A stretch of DNA of 35,793 bases from Clostridiales bacterium (GTDB lineage: Bacteria; Bacillota; Clostridia; Oscillospirales; Oscillospiraceae): the NCBI GenBank assembly GCA_012719235.1, contig JAAYAR010000064.1, positions 1 through 35,793 of the forward strand, given 5' to 3'. The translations under genes were made by a program, and so were the position numbers. Numbering within the stretch: the first letter of the stretch is position 1; the number at the start of each line of letters is the position of its first letter. The notes beneath the pieces are model-generated. The model saw only the letters and a program-made list of their open reading frames with translations, was not told the origin of the DNA and searched no databases. Shown in pieces: positions 9,792 to 17,894 of the stretch.

Positions 9792-9820
9792 CATATCCGA
9801 TTCATTGTTCCCCGGATATG
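9792..9820 (-). promoter_or_regulatory. Intercistronic stem-loop between tig and clpP
   Basis: A perfect 8-bp inverted repeat (CATATCCG at 9792-9799, CGGATATG at 9813-9820) encloses a 13-nt loop. It sits between the tig stop and the clpP RBS and has no U-tract. A similar 13-nt-loop hairpin lies between clpX and lon. It may act as an RNA processing or stability element. Confidence 0.4.
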
Positions 9821-9830
9821 GCAAATATAG

Positions 9831-11255
9831 TCATTCAGCGGAAGCGTCGGATCCGCCGGAGATATCCGCGGCATCCTGTTCACCGTGCTGTTCTTCGTGC
9901 GTATGTTCATGTGAATGTTCGTGCGTATGCTCGTGCGTGTGTTCGTCAAAATATTCGTACTCTTCTTCGGGCTTGACGTCCGTCGCCGTCGCCGATTCTT
10001 CAATGATCTTCGCCGCGGCCTCCATGCGCAGATCCATGATTATGGTCTCTTTTGGCAGGCGGGCCTTGACGGCCTCCGGGGTCATCCCGTATATCTCGGC
10101 AAGACCGGCGTACTCCTCGTCGATCTCCTCCTGGGTCACCTCGATCGACTCCGCCTCGGCGACCTTTTCGAGCATCAGGTCGAGTTTTACCTGGTCAAGG
10201 GCGCTCGATCTGAATCTTTCGCGGAACTCCTCGGCGGTCACATTCATATACTGCAGGAACTGCTCGAACGCTATGCCCGACTGCTGCATATCGCTTGCGT
10301 AGCGGTTCACGATCTGGTCAAGCTTGTATTCGACCATCGCGTCGGGGATGTCTGCCGTTATCGCGCTCGCGGCCTGCTTCAGAAGCGCGGTGCGGAACTC
10401 GCGGTTGGAATTGTTTTCGGCTGTCTCGAGGAGTTTCTTCTCGATACTCTCGCGCAGTTCGGCCAGCGTGTCGTATTCCGAAACGTCTTTCGCGAACTCG
10501 TCGTCCAGTTCGGGCAGCTGTTTTTCTTTAACGCTGTGGATCTTTATATTGAATTTCGTGTCTTTCCCGGCAAGATCGCTGTTATTGTATTCGTCGGGGA
10601 ACCTGACGTCGATAGTGAACTCCTCTCCGGCCCTCCGGCCGATGAGCTGCTCTTCAAATCCGGGCACGAACATACCCAGACCGATCGTCAGACTCTGATT
10701 CTCACCCTTTCCGCCGGGGAAAGCCACGCCGTCGCAGAAACCTTCATAGTCCAGAACGGCGATATCACCCTTCTCTATCGCGCGGTCAACAGTCACCTGG
10801 CGCGAATTGCGGTCGCGCATCGAATTTATCTCTCTGTCTATGGCTTCAGGCTCCACTTTGACGGGAGGCTTGTATGCAGTCAGCCCTTTGTACTCTCCGA
10901 GCGTCACCTCGGGATAAACGGGCACCGAGACCGTAAACGAAAATCCGCCCTCTTCGGGAAATTCGAAGTTGCTGTATGAGTACTCTCCGACCGTTTTCAG
11001 CTCTTCTTTTTCGACCGCTTCCTGCGCCAGTCTCGGGCAGCAGGCTTCGACGGCGTCCTGATAGAAGTACTTGCGGCCGTACATATTCTCGATCATCCTG
11101 CGCGGCACTTTGCCCTTGCGAAATCCGGGTATACTGATGCTGCCCTTCACTCTCCGGTATGCGCTCTCGACCTCGGCATCAAATTCCTCGGCGCCGAGTT
11201 CAATCGCCAGATCAACTATGCTCTTCTCTTTTTTCTCCACGCTCTTAACGTTCAT
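9831..11255 (-). CDS. tig: Trigger factor with a histidine-rich C-terminal tail
   Basis: Trigger factor is the ribosome-bound chaperone and peptidyl-prolyl isomerase that meets nascent chains at the exit tunnel. The 474-residue protein has the N-terminal ribosome-docking domain with the GFRKGKVP signature at 44-51, an FKBP-type domain at about 160-245, and the helical C-terminal arms to about 425. After an acidic linker comes a tail in which His alternates with Glu, Thr or Ser: nine His between 439 and 457, followed by an acidic end. The family normally stops near residue 430-450 without such a tail. The ATG at 11255 has a GGAGG RBS. It is the first gene of the tig-clpP-clpX-lon operon, with a promoter directly upstream. 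Confidence 0.97.
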   Translation of the reverse strand: MNVKSVEKKEKSIVDLAIELGAEEFDAEVESAYRRVKGSISIPGFRKGKVPRRMIENMYGRKYFYQDAVEACCPRLAQEAVEKEELKTVGEYSYSNFEFPEEGGFSFTVSVPVYPEVTLGEYKGLTAYKPPVKVEPEAIDREINSMRDRNSRQVTVDRAIEKGDIAVLDYEGFCDGVAFPGGKGENQSLTIGLGMFVPGFEEQLIGRRAGEEFTIDVRFPDEYNNSDLAGKDTKFNIKIHSVKEKQLPELDDEFAKDVSEYDTLAELRESIEKKLLETAENNSNREFRTALLKQAASAITADIPDAMVEYKLDQIVNRYASDMQQSGIAFEQFLQYMNVTAEEFRERFRSSALDQVKLDLMLEKVAEAESIEVTQEEIDEEYAGLAEIYGMTPEAVKARLPKETIIMDLRMEAAAKIIEESATATDVKPEEEYEYFDEHTHEHTHEHSHEHTHEEQHGEQDAADISGGSDASAE

Positions 11256-11376
11256 TTATAAGCTGCCTCCATAATCTTTCCCCGGGGTATTCACGGGAAT
11301 CGCGTCCTGCGCACCCGTATGAAAACCGGTCTTATATTTATTGCGACCGTCCGGTGCGCAATTGTGCCTGATTTAT

Positions 11377-11402
11377 CAATTATAACATAATTGTATTGTC
11401 AA
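11377..11402 (-). promoter_or_regulatory. Promoter of tig with an overlapping palindrome
   Basis: On the minus strand an extended -10 (TGT followed by TATAAT; the hexamer is at 11379-11384) lies about 125 bp before tig in a very AT-rich gap. It sits inside a perfect inverted repeat, CAATTAT-GTT-ATAATTG (11377-11393), which could be an operator. A TTGACA at 11397-11402 is only 12 bp from this -10, too close to be its -35. The extended -10 may therefore work alone. Confidence 0.55.
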
Positions 11403-11423
11403 TACCAGTACAAATTCACAAAA

Positions 11424-12110
11424 TTATAAAATTTTGAACGGCTTAAATCCGAGAGAATCGGCGGAAACGAGCCGGTATTCGATGCCGCGGTCCTCGCCCG
11501 AAAAAGCCAGATTGGCAGACCTGCCGTGAAGGTGCCCGTAGTAGCATCCGCGCACGCCGTAGCGCTGCATCAGGTCGATGATCTCGTGACATACGTAGGA
11601 ATCAAAACGGGGCGGGTAATGCAGAAAGCATAACTTCTCTGCGCTCCCTGCGGCTTTCAGGGACGTCTCGAGACGGCCGAGCTCGCGCCTGAAGATCTTC
11701 TCGTTGTGCTCGCCCGAGCCCGATTCCTCATAGAACCAGCCCTTTGTTCCGCAAAGAGCCGTATCGCCGTAGAAGCCGCAGTTGTTATGCAGCAGCGATA
11801 TCGAGCCGATGCCGTTCTTTGCGAAAAATGCATTCAGTTTGGCCGCTGTGACGAACCAGTAGTCGTGATTGCCTTTTAGAACGTACTTTTTTCCCGGGAG
11901 CGAGTCGATGAACCGGAAATCCTCTAGCGCCTGCTCAAGCGACATCGCCCACGAGATGTCGCCGCAGAGCACTGTCGTGTCCCCGTCCCGGAGTGTCGAA
12001 AAGCCCTCTTTGAGCTTCTTGGTGTGTTCTTTCCACACCTCTCCGAATATATCCATCGGTTTGTCAGCGGCTCCGGAGAGATGCAGGTCTCCTATCGCAT
12101 ATAAAGACAC
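11424..12110 (-). CDS. Calcineurin-like metallophosphoesterase
   Basis: This 228-residue protein has every dimetal-site motif of the calcineurin-like family: D8-x-H10 (IGDLH), G50-D51 (CGDIS), G80-N-H-D83, H164 (FLHYPP) and G192-H-L-H195. It probably hydrolyses a phosphoester in the cytoplasm, but the substrate cannot be read from the sequence. The start is a GTG at 12110 with GGAGG six bases upstream. It lies 15 bp after thrC and is the last gene of the lepB-rbgA-rnhB run. No clear terminator follows it before the tig promoter. Confidence 0.9.
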   Translation of the reverse strand: MSLYAIGDLHLSGAADKPMDIFGEVWKEHTKKLKEGFSTLRDGDTTVLCGDISWAMSLEQALEDFRFIDSLPGKKYVLKGNHDYWFVTAAKLNAFFAKNGIGSISLLHNNCGFYGDTALCGTKGWFYEESGSGEHNEKIFRRELGRLETSLKAAGSAEKLCFLHYPPRFDSYVCHEIIDLMQRYGVRGCYYGHLHGRSANLAFSGEDRGIEYRLVSADSLGFKPFKIL

Positions 12111-12125
12111 TCGGGGCCTCCGTTA

Positions 12126-13631
12126 CTACACGCCTGTTTTAATAGGTTTAAGCATCCTGTCGACGACCTCCGGCATGTTCTCCTTCCCGATGACCCACTT
12201 AAACCGCACCGGGGCGTCCTTCAGATCGCTCAGCCCTTTCGGTGCTTTCATGTTCAGCATCTGTTCCATCTCCGAGATCATTTCTACGCCGGAAAAGCTT
12301 GACTGAATGCCTATCGCGTCGAGTACACTCGAGCAGAATTTGAATGGACTGGCCGTTGAGACGACGATCGAGGGGGTATCGTCCCCGCTCTCGCTGCGGT
12401 ACTTCTGCAGGCAGCAGAAAGCTACGGCGGTATGGGTGTCGGTGAGATAATTCTGATTCCTGTACAGGTACTGTATCGCCGCTGCGGCCTCCGCGTCGTC
12501 ACAGAACTCCGCCGAGAAACACTCCTGGATCTTGCGCCTGAGCGAGGGCATGACGGTATATTTTCCCGACGCGGCCAGTTCCCGCATATATTCTTTCACT
12601 TCATCGTCGTTGTGGTCGGTCAATTCGAACAGGAGCCTTTCCAGGTTGCTCGATATAAGTATATCCATTGACGGCGACGTAGTTGTGTAGAATCTGCGGT
12701 TTTTATTGTACGTTCCGGTGCGGATAAACTCGGTGAGGACGTTGTTGCTGTTTGACGCGCAAACCAGCCTTTTTATCGGCAGCCCCATCTGTTTCGCGTA
12801 CCATGCGGCCAGTATGTTGCCGAAGTTGCCTGTCGGGACCGCGACGTTCACCTCATCACCCATGTTTATGTGGCCGCCGTGCACAAGATCACAGTAAGCG
12901 GATATGTAGTACACGATCTGGGGCAGCGCCCGCCCCCAGTTTATCGAATTTGCCGACGAGAGGATATATCCCCTGCTCTCAAGGGCTTCGCGGAACTGCT
13001 CGTCTGAGAATATACGTTTTACTCCGTCCTGGGCGTCGTCGAAATTCCCCCGGACACCGAAAACACCGACGTTGCGGCCCCTCTGGGTGACCATCTGCAG
13101 CTCCTGTACCTCGGAGACCCCTGTCTTCGGGTAAAACACGATGATGCGGGTCTGCGGCACGTTGCAGAAACCCTCAAGCGCCGCCTTGCCGGTATCCCCC
13201 GACGTAGCCACAAGGATGCAGACCGTACTCTTCTGGCCCGTCTTTTGAAGCGAGGCCGTAAGAAGATGAGGGAGCATCTGCAGCGCCATATCTTTAAAGG
13301 CCGATGTCGGCCCGTGCCAAAGCTCAAGAAAATAAGTGCAATTTCCGACCTTCCTGACAGGCGCGATCGCGGCGTCGTCAAACTTTTCCCGGCTGTATGC
13401 CTTCGTTGCGAAGTCGCTCAGCTCGGCGGTCGTAAATGTCTCAAGAAACCGGCTCATAACGTAGACAGCGCGCTGCTGGTAGGACATCTCGACCATGCTC
13501 TCAAGCGAGACGCGCCTGAGATTAGGGATCATCTCGGGGACAAAAAGCCCCCCGTCGTGTGACAGCCCCCGGACGATCGCCTCTTCGGGCAGAAGGCGGA
13601 GCGTCTTACACCTTGTGCTCATGTAACGCAT
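12126..13631 (-). CDS. thrC: Threonine synthase
   Basis: This PLP enzyme converts O-phospho-L-homoserine to L-threonine, the last step of threonine synthesis. The 501 residues fit the long class of threonine synthases. The N-terminal YMSTR start is typical, the PLP lysine is K113 (HGPTSAFKDMALQ), and the VATSGDTGKAALEGF phosphate-binding segment follows. The start at 13631 lies inside the preceding dipeptidase gene (13-bp overlap) with a weak GAGTGG RBS, so coupling to the upstream gene is likely. No hom or thrB gene is nearby. No T-box or threonine riboswitch was recognised. Confidence 0.95.
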   Translation of the reverse strand: MRYMSTRCKTLRLLPEEAIVRGLSHDGGLFVPEMIPNLRRVSLESMVEMSYQQRAVYVMSRFLETFTTAELSDFATKAYSREKFDDAAIAPVRKVGNCTYFLELWHGPTSAFKDMALQMLPHLLTASLQKTGQKSTVCILVATSGDTGKAALEGFCNVPQTRIIVFYPKTGVSEVQELQMVTQRGRNVGVFGVRGNFDDAQDGVKRIFSDEQFREALESRGYILSSANSINWGRALPQIVYYISAYCDLVHGGHINMGDEVNVAVPTGNFGNILAAWYAKQMGLPIKRLVCASNSNNVLTEFIRTGTYNKNRRFYTTTSPSMDILISSNLERLLFELTDHNDDEVKEYMRELAASGKYTVMPSLRRKIQECFSAEFCDDAEAAAAIQYLYRNQNYLTDTHTAVAFCCLQKYRSESGDDTPSIVVSTASPFKFCSSVLDAIGIQSSFSGVEMISEMEQMLNMKAPKGLSDLKDAPVRFKWVIGKENMPEVVDRMLKPIKTGV

Positions 13632-14560
13632 ACTGTTTGCACCACTCTCATCATGTTATTGTAGAATATATCCTTAACGACCTGCTCCGGGTATCCCAGT
13701 CGGAGCAGTGTTTCATACAGCCTGGGGATATCCTGAATGCCGTTTATCCCGCGGGGCAGCGTGTCGCACCCGTCAAAGTCTCCCCCCAGAGCCACCGTCT
13801 TTTCGCCGTCCAGGGACATGAAGTGTTCGATATGCCGTACCACGTCGTCGATCCCGGCGTCATGAGCAAGAAATCCGGCATAGAGATTGATCCCCGCAAC
13901 ACCCCCGCATCGGACAAGAAAGCGGAACTGGTCGTCCGTCAGGTTCCGCGCATGCGGGAAGACCGAAGCTGAATTCGAGTGTCCCGCGATCACCGGCTTC
14001 TGCGCGATCTCGGCCGTATCCCAGAAAGCACGCTCGGAAATGTGTGACAGATCGACGATCACTCCCAGGCTCTGCGCTTTCCTGATAAACGAGCGCCCTT
14101 TATCGCTCAGGCCCCGGTTTGAGCCTGTCGCGCAGCTGCCCGCGAGGGAATTGTCATGGTTCCAGGTAATATTCACAGCTCTGACGCCGCAGTTGTACGC
14201 CTGTTCGAGATTTTTTTCGGAGCAGGCGAGAAGCTCGGCTCCCTCGACCGAAAAAATCGCGGCGCACAGGCCCTTAGCGCCTGCATCGGCGATCTCCTCC
14301 GCGCTGCCGCAGAGCGCGATGCGTTCTCTGTTCTCACCGAGCTGCGACTGAGCGTACCCGAGTATCCTTTTATATTCGGCGGATGCGTCGTCGTTCCCCC
14401 GGCCGTCCGAAAAAATCGAAAAAAACTGAGCGTACGCGGTAAACTCCGCGGCCCTCTTCAGATCGACGTGCAGCTCGTTATTTGCCAGGGATCTCCCCGA
14501 GAATGCGCAGTATGAGATCGTGTCGGCGTGTGCATCGAAGTAAGATATGCCGTTTTTCAT
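13619..14560 (-). CDS. Membrane dipeptidase family (M19) zinc dipeptidase
   Basis: This is a renal-dipeptidase-type TIM-barrel metallopeptidase of 313 residues. The metal ligands are recognisable: H11-x-D13 (FDAHADT), the bridging E106 (IFSVEGAE), H173 (VDLSHIS) and H194 (VIAGHSNS). The GGDFDG segment follows. Family members cleave dipeptides, often with a D-residue or dehydro-residue at the C-terminal side. There is no signal peptide, so the bacterial enzyme is probably cytoplasmic. The RBS (GGGAAGGA) supports the start at 14560, 10 bp after the yraN stop. Its end overlaps thrC. Confidence 0.92.
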   Translation of the reverse strand: MKNGISYFDAHADTISYCAFSGRSLANNELHVDLKRAAEFTAYAQFFSIFSDGRGNDDASAEYKRILGYAQSQLGENRERIALCGSAEEIADAGAKGLCAAIFSVEGAELLACSEKNLEQAYNCGVRAVNITWNHDNSLAGSCATGSNRGLSDKGRSFIRKAQSLGVIVDLSHISERAFWDTAEIAQKPVIAGHSNSASVFPHARNLTDDQFRFLVRCGGVAGINLYAGFLAHDAGIDDVVRHIEHFMSLDGEKTVALGGDFDGCDTLPRGINGIQDIPRLYETLLRLGYPEQVVKDIFYNNMMRVVQTVCVT

Positions 14561-14570
14561 ATTCCTTCCC

Positions 14571-14930
14571 CTAAAACGCGTTCTCCAGGTGGACGATCTT
14601 CTCCGGTTTTTTCTTTATCGGCTGCGAAGCGTATACCTCCACAACGTCGAACCGGGGCTGAAGATCCTCCCCGCTGCCGGCCAGCCATTTCATCGCCGTC
14701 CGGCGCAGCTTTTCCTGTTTCGAAAGACTCACGTACTCTCTGGGGGCAGCTATCGCCGAACTGCTTCTGAGTTTGACCTCCACAAAGACGATGACGCCGC
14801 CTTCTCTCATGATCAGATCGATCTCTCCGAAGCGGGAGCGGTACCCGCACTCCAGCAGCTTAAGGCCCTTCCTTTTCAGGTATTCGGCCGCCTGTTCTTC
14901 CCCCCACGCCCCGATAAGCGATGTCATCAT
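14571..14930 (-). CDS. yraN: YraN/UPF0102 family putative endonuclease-like protein
   Basis: This 119-residue UPF0102 protein has a restriction-endonuclease-like core: E11/E12 in GEEQAAEYL, then GEIDLI (35-40, D38) and FVEVK (49-53, E51 and K53). The family almost always sits next to rnhB, as here. Its function remains unproven. The open frame extends upstream to 15227, but that part overlaps rnhB and has no family similarity. The ATG at 14930 has a GGAGACGAG RBS and gives the normal family length. Confidence 0.92.
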   Translation of the reverse strand: MMTSLIGAWGEEQAAEYLKRKGLKLLECGYRSRFGEIDLIMREGGVIVFVEVKLRSSSAIAAPREYVSLSKQEKLRRTAMKWLAGSGEDLQPRFDVVEVYASQPIKKKPEKIVHLENAF

Positions 14931-15004
14931 ATCTCGTCTCCAGTCAGTGTTCGAAGCGGTTGTCGTCTCTTTGCGGCAGTCTTCAGGAGCCCGCGCAGAT
15001 ATCT

Positions 15005-15640
15005 TTATATGCCGTCTGGTGCCTCTGCGCGGCAGGAAAGATTCCTCAGAAACGTCTTCCGGTGGATCGGCGCGGGGCCGTACCGCAGCAGGCGCTCGTA
15101 ATGGAGCTTTGTCGGGTAACCTTTGTGCCGGGCGAATCCGTATTCCGGGTACAGACTGTCCATCTTTATCATCCAGTCGTCCCTTGCCACCTTTGCAAGA
15201 ATGGACGCCGCCGATATGCACGGGCACTTTTCATCGCCCCTGACTATGCACTGCACGGGGAACGAAAGATCGGGAGCGCGGTTGCCGTCGACAAGCACAA
15301 GCTCCGGCCTTACAGAGAGAGCTTCGACCGCGCGCCGCATAGCCAGCATTGATGCGCGAAGGATATTGATATCGTCGATCTCCGCGCTTGACGCGGACGC
15401 GACCGCAAAAGCGATCGCCGATTCCTTGATTATTTTCGACAGCTCCCTCCGACGGGAGTCCGACAGTTTCTTTGAGTCGTCAAGGCCCTCGATCCGCAGC
15501 CCGTAAGGCAGGATCACCGCCGCCGCGTACACGGGCCCCGCGAGCGGCCCTCTGCCCGCCTCATCGACCCCGCAGACTATTTCATCGGCGCGCCGGGGCG
15601 GATATTCGTCTGTCCCGAACAGTTCAAGTTGCCCGATCAA
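15005..15640 (-). CDS. rnhB: Ribonuclease HII
   Basis: RNase HII removes ribonucleotides and RNA primers from RNA-DNA hybrids. The 211-residue protein has the catalytic set D26-E27 (GVDEAGRGPLAGPV), D118 (LVDGN) and an Asp in AKVARDD (153-155), plus the C-terminal HKGYPTKLHYE motif. The start is a TTG at 15640, with a GGAGG RBS about ten bases upstream. It follows rbgA by 25 bp. Confidence 0.96.
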   Translation of the reverse strand: MIGQLELFGTDEYPPRRADEIVCGVDEAGRGPLAGPVYAAAVILPYGLRIEGLDDSKKLSDSRRRELSKIIKESAIAFAVASASSAEIDDINILRASMLAMRRAVEALSVRPELVLVDGNRAPDLSFPVQCIVRGDEKCPCISAASILAKVARDDWMIKMDSLYPEYGFARHKGYPTKLHYERLLRYGPAPIHRKTFLRNLSCRAEAPDGI

Positions 15641-15665
15641 CCTGTCAACACCTCCGCAAACGCGA

Positions 15666-16526
15666 TCAGCTGCCCGGATCAGGCGGGGTCTCCAGAGTTA
15701 TGCGGCCGAGTTTTCCTCCGCGAAACTCGTCGAGGAGTATTTTAGCCATACGCAGATTATCCGGCTCCCCTCCTTTTACGAGAAAACCGCGCTTCCGCGC
15801 GGCCCGGGCCAGAAGTTCCCAGCCCATTTCACCGGGACGGGCTTCCACGCCGTATCGCTCGATGAGAGAGTTCGGATATTCGCGCGACAGCATCGCCATC
15901 AGCTCCGAGGCGAGTTCTTCAACGTCCGTGACGTCGTCACGCACCGCCCCGGTCCACGCCAGCCGCATTCCGACAACAGGGTCGTCAAATTTCGGCCACA
16001 GGATCCCCGGGGTGTCGAGCATGTCGAGACCTTTATCGACTCTCGCCCACTGTTTTCCCCGTGTCACGCCCGGGCGGTCCTCGGCTTTTACTGCCCTTCT
16101 CCCGGACATGCGGTTGATGAACGCGCTTTTGCCGACGTTCGGAACGCCGACGACCATTACGCGGATCGGTCTTCCGGCTTGTCCCGTGGCCTCCCTGCGG
16201 GCGATCTTCTCCGCAAGCAGCTCCCTGATCTTGCGGGGGAATTCCTGAGTGCCCCTTCCCGTACAGCTGTCTGTCTCGATCGTGGGGGTGCCAAGCTTCT
16301 CAAAATATCGCTTCCAGCGCTCAGTCATGGCAGGGTCGGCCTGGTCCGCTCTGTTCAGAATGATCAACCTGGGTTTATTTTTTGTCAAAACGTCGATATC
16401 CGGGTTGCGGCTCGACTGCGGGATCCTCGCGTCGACCACCTCACACACGGCATCGACAAGGCGGACGCTCTCTTCCATCATCCGCCTTGTTTTTGTCATA
16501 TGACCGGGATACCACTGAATATTCAC
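15666..16526 (-). CDS. rbgA: Ribosome biogenesis GTPase RbgA (YlqF)
   Basis: RbgA is a circularly permuted GTPase that acts late in 50S assembly. The 286-residue protein shows the permuted order: G4 NRAD at 58-61, G1 GVPNVGKS at 127-134, the G2 Thr at 155 and G3 DTPG at 171-174. A C-terminal ANTAR-like helical domain follows. The start MNIQWYPGHMTK is typical of the family and uses a GTG at 16526. It overlaps the lepB stop in a GTGA junction. With YsxC and RsgA it is the third ribosome-assembly GTPase in this window. Confidence 0.96.
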   Translation of the reverse strand: MNIQWYPGHMTKTRRMMEESVRLVDAVCEVVDARIPQSSRNPDIDVLTKNKPRLIILNRADQADPAMTERWKRYFEKLGTPTIETDSCTGRGTQEFPRKIRELLAEKIARREATGQAGRPIRVMVVGVPNVGKSAFINRMSGRRAVKAEDRPGVTRGKQWARVDKGLDMLDTPGILWPKFDDPVVGMRLAWTGAVRDDVTDVEELASELMAMLSREYPNSLIERYGVEARPGEMGWELLARAARKRGFLVKGGEPDNLRMAKILLDEFRGGKLGRITLETPPDPGS

Positions 16527-17416
16527 GGCTTATCTCCAAACCTTGAAAACGGATATACGACAAAAGCTACCTTTCCCAGAACGCTCCGCTCGTCAATCTG
16601 GCCTATGGTGGACGCGCGGCTGTCAAAACTCTCGTCACGGTTATCTCCCATAACAAAGAGCTTGCCTTCTTCGACGGTTATCGGGAAAGTCACGTCATAG
16701 CTCCTGTAGGTCGGCTCGTCGACGTATGTCGAAACGGCGTTGTCGACGTAGACCGTGCCCGTTTGAAAATCAATATCCACCGTTTGCCCCTGTGTCGCGA
16801 TCACGCGCTTGACAAGCGGGATATCCGAGTACCTCTCCTGTTTGAATACTATCACGTCCCCCGGCGATATGGATGCGATACTCGCGTTGAGCAACACGAC
16901 CATGTCTTTATCGTACAGCGTCGGGATCATCGATATTCCGCTCACGCCGATGATCCTCACGACATACATAAACATGATCACGATCAAAACCAGGGAAGTC
17001 ACTATGGCCTGCAGCCATCCGAAAAGCTCGTCCGATAGAGTGGTCCTGCCTTTCGGCGGGACCTCCCGAGCGTTCGCCTTCGATCTCTCGCCGGGCGCGG
17101 TATGCCCCGGACCGGCAGCATCTGCAGGACGCTCATCCGCTGGAACCGCGGCCCCGGTATCACAGGGCTGTGGTTCGCTCCGCTGTATGCCGGGCTCCTC
17201 AAAGGTCTCTTCGTCTCCCCCGGCCGGCGATCTTCCGGAATATGACTTGAACGCCGTGGGGTCTTCCGGCTCCACGTTTGCATCGGCTTGTTCGGGATAC
17301 AATAAGCGGTTGATCTCGTTCAACTCGAATTCCAGTTCTTCTCGGCTGGGCAAACGGTTTTCGTCGCTCAATACTTTCACTTCTTCCGGGAGATAATTAT
17401 TACTGCCATTATACAC
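16523..17416 (-). CDS. lepB: Signal peptidase I with a long N-terminal cytoplasmic extension
   Basis: Type I signal peptidase removes signal peptides outside the membrane. The catalytic serine is S162 (SGISMIPTL) and the general-base lysine is K203 (PLVKRVIATQGQ). The VMGDNRDESFDSR box is at the C-terminal side, with a single transmembrane segment at about 134-156. Firmicute enzymes usually have 20-40 residues before the membrane segment, while here about 130 precede it, rich in Glu, Pro, Ala and Gly and probably disordered. The start is uncertain: the GTG at 17416 begins 10 nt after the rplS terminator with no RBS, whereas a TTG at 17371 has GGAAG upstream. Even with that start the extension would exceed 110 residues. 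Confidence 0.9.
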   Translation of the reverse strand: MYNGSNNYLPEEVKVLSDENRLPSREELEFELNEINRLLYPEQADANVEPEDPTAFKSYSGRSPAGGDEETFEEPGIQRSEPQPCDTGAAVPADERPADAAGPGHTAPGERSKANAREVPPKGRTTLSDELFGWLQAIVTSLVLIVIMFMYVVRIIGVSGISMIPTLYDKDMVVLLNASIASISPGDVIVFKQERYSDIPLVKRVIATQGQTVDIDFQTGTVYVDNAVSTYVDEPTYRSYDVTFPITVEEGKLFVMGDNRDESFDSRASTIGQIDERSVLGKVAFVVYPFSRFGDKP

Positions 17417-17425
17417 AGAAAAAGG

Positions 17426-17460
17426 GTATAAAAAAAGGGGGTGCTCCCCTTTTTTTATAC
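17426..17460 (-). terminator. Intrinsic terminator after rplS
   Basis: A perfect 15-bp inverted repeat (17426-17440 and 17446-17460) encloses a 5-nt loop. Each arm combines four G or C with seven A or T and ends in TATAC, giving a GC stem followed by a U-run on the minus strand and also on the plus strand. It directly abuts the rplS stop codon and lies only 10 nt before the lepB open frame. Confidence 0.85.
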
Positions 17461-17802
17461 TCAGATGCGTTCTTTGACTTTCGCGCGCTTGCCGACGCGG
17501 TCACGCAGGTAGTAGAGTTTTGCCCTTCTGACCTTGCCGCGGCGCACGGTTTCGATCTTCACGATGGTCGGGGAGTGGATGGGGAAAACCTTCTCTGCAC
17601 CGACTCCGTACGAGATACGGCGGACCGTTATGGTCTCGTTGATGCCGCCGTGCTTCTTCGCAATAACGGTACCCTCGAAGACCTGGATCCTCTCTCTCGC
17701 TCCTTCAGTGACCCTGATGTGCACTCTGACGGTATCGCCCACGTTCGCCTGGGGCACGTCCTGCCTGAGCTGGCTGTCCGTCAGCGCTTTAATGAGATCC
17801 AT
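17461..17802 (-). CDS. rplS: 50S ribosomal protein L19
   Basis: L19 sits at the 30S-50S interface. The 113-residue protein has the family signature [21 protein letters not shown] split across its barrel, then [14 protein letters not shown] and the C-terminal [14 protein letters not shown]. The ATG at 17802 begins MDLIKALT as in other L19 proteins and has a GGAAGGAA RBS. An in-frame ATG at 17823 would place the start over this RBS and is rejected. It has its own promoter and a leader of about 85 nt, and a terminator immediately after its stop. Confidence 0.97.
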   Translation of the reverse strand: MDLIKALTDSQLRQDVPQANVGDTVRVHIRVTEGARERIQVFEGTVIAKKHGGINETITVRRISYGVGAEKVFPIHSPTIVKIETVRRGKVRRAKLYYLRDRVGKRAKVKERI

Positions 17803-17803
17803 A

Positions 17804-17890
17804 GCCGAATTCCTTCCTTTCACAGCAGACGTTCATGCCGCCATTGGTGCCGCTCAGCGGCGCGACAGAGGACCATCCGTTTGATGACTA
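17804..17890 (-). promoter_or_regulatory. Candidate rplS 5' leader (L19 leader-like)
   Basis: The transcribed region between the rplS promoter and start is about 85 nt. It contains a GCCGC-tca-GCGGC hairpin (17849-17861) and conserved-looking GGATGG / GGCGGCATGAACG segments. L19 autoregulatory leaders are known in Firmicutes at this place. Similarity to that family is suspected from position and structure only and was not tested with a covariance model. Confidence 0.35.
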
Positions 17891-17894
17891 TGGG

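Noticed and set aside
9915-10979. 354-codon plus-strand open frame
   Set aside because: It is antisense to tig, and its composition mirrors the trigger-factor codons.
11397-11402. TTGACA before tig as a -35 box
   Set aside because: It is only 12 bp from the TATAAT, and a 16-18 bp spacer finds no good -10, so it is unlikely to be the -35 of that promoter.
11256-11423. CIRCE or CtsR operator before tig-clpP
   Set aside because: No TTAGCACTC-N9-GAGTGCTAA and no tandem GGTCAAA heptads were found in this gap or before clpP, clpX or lon.
14931-15227. N-terminal extension of YraN (99 extra residues)
   Set aside because: It overlaps rnhB, lacks family similarity, and the internal ATG at 14930 has a good RBS and gives the normal YraN length.
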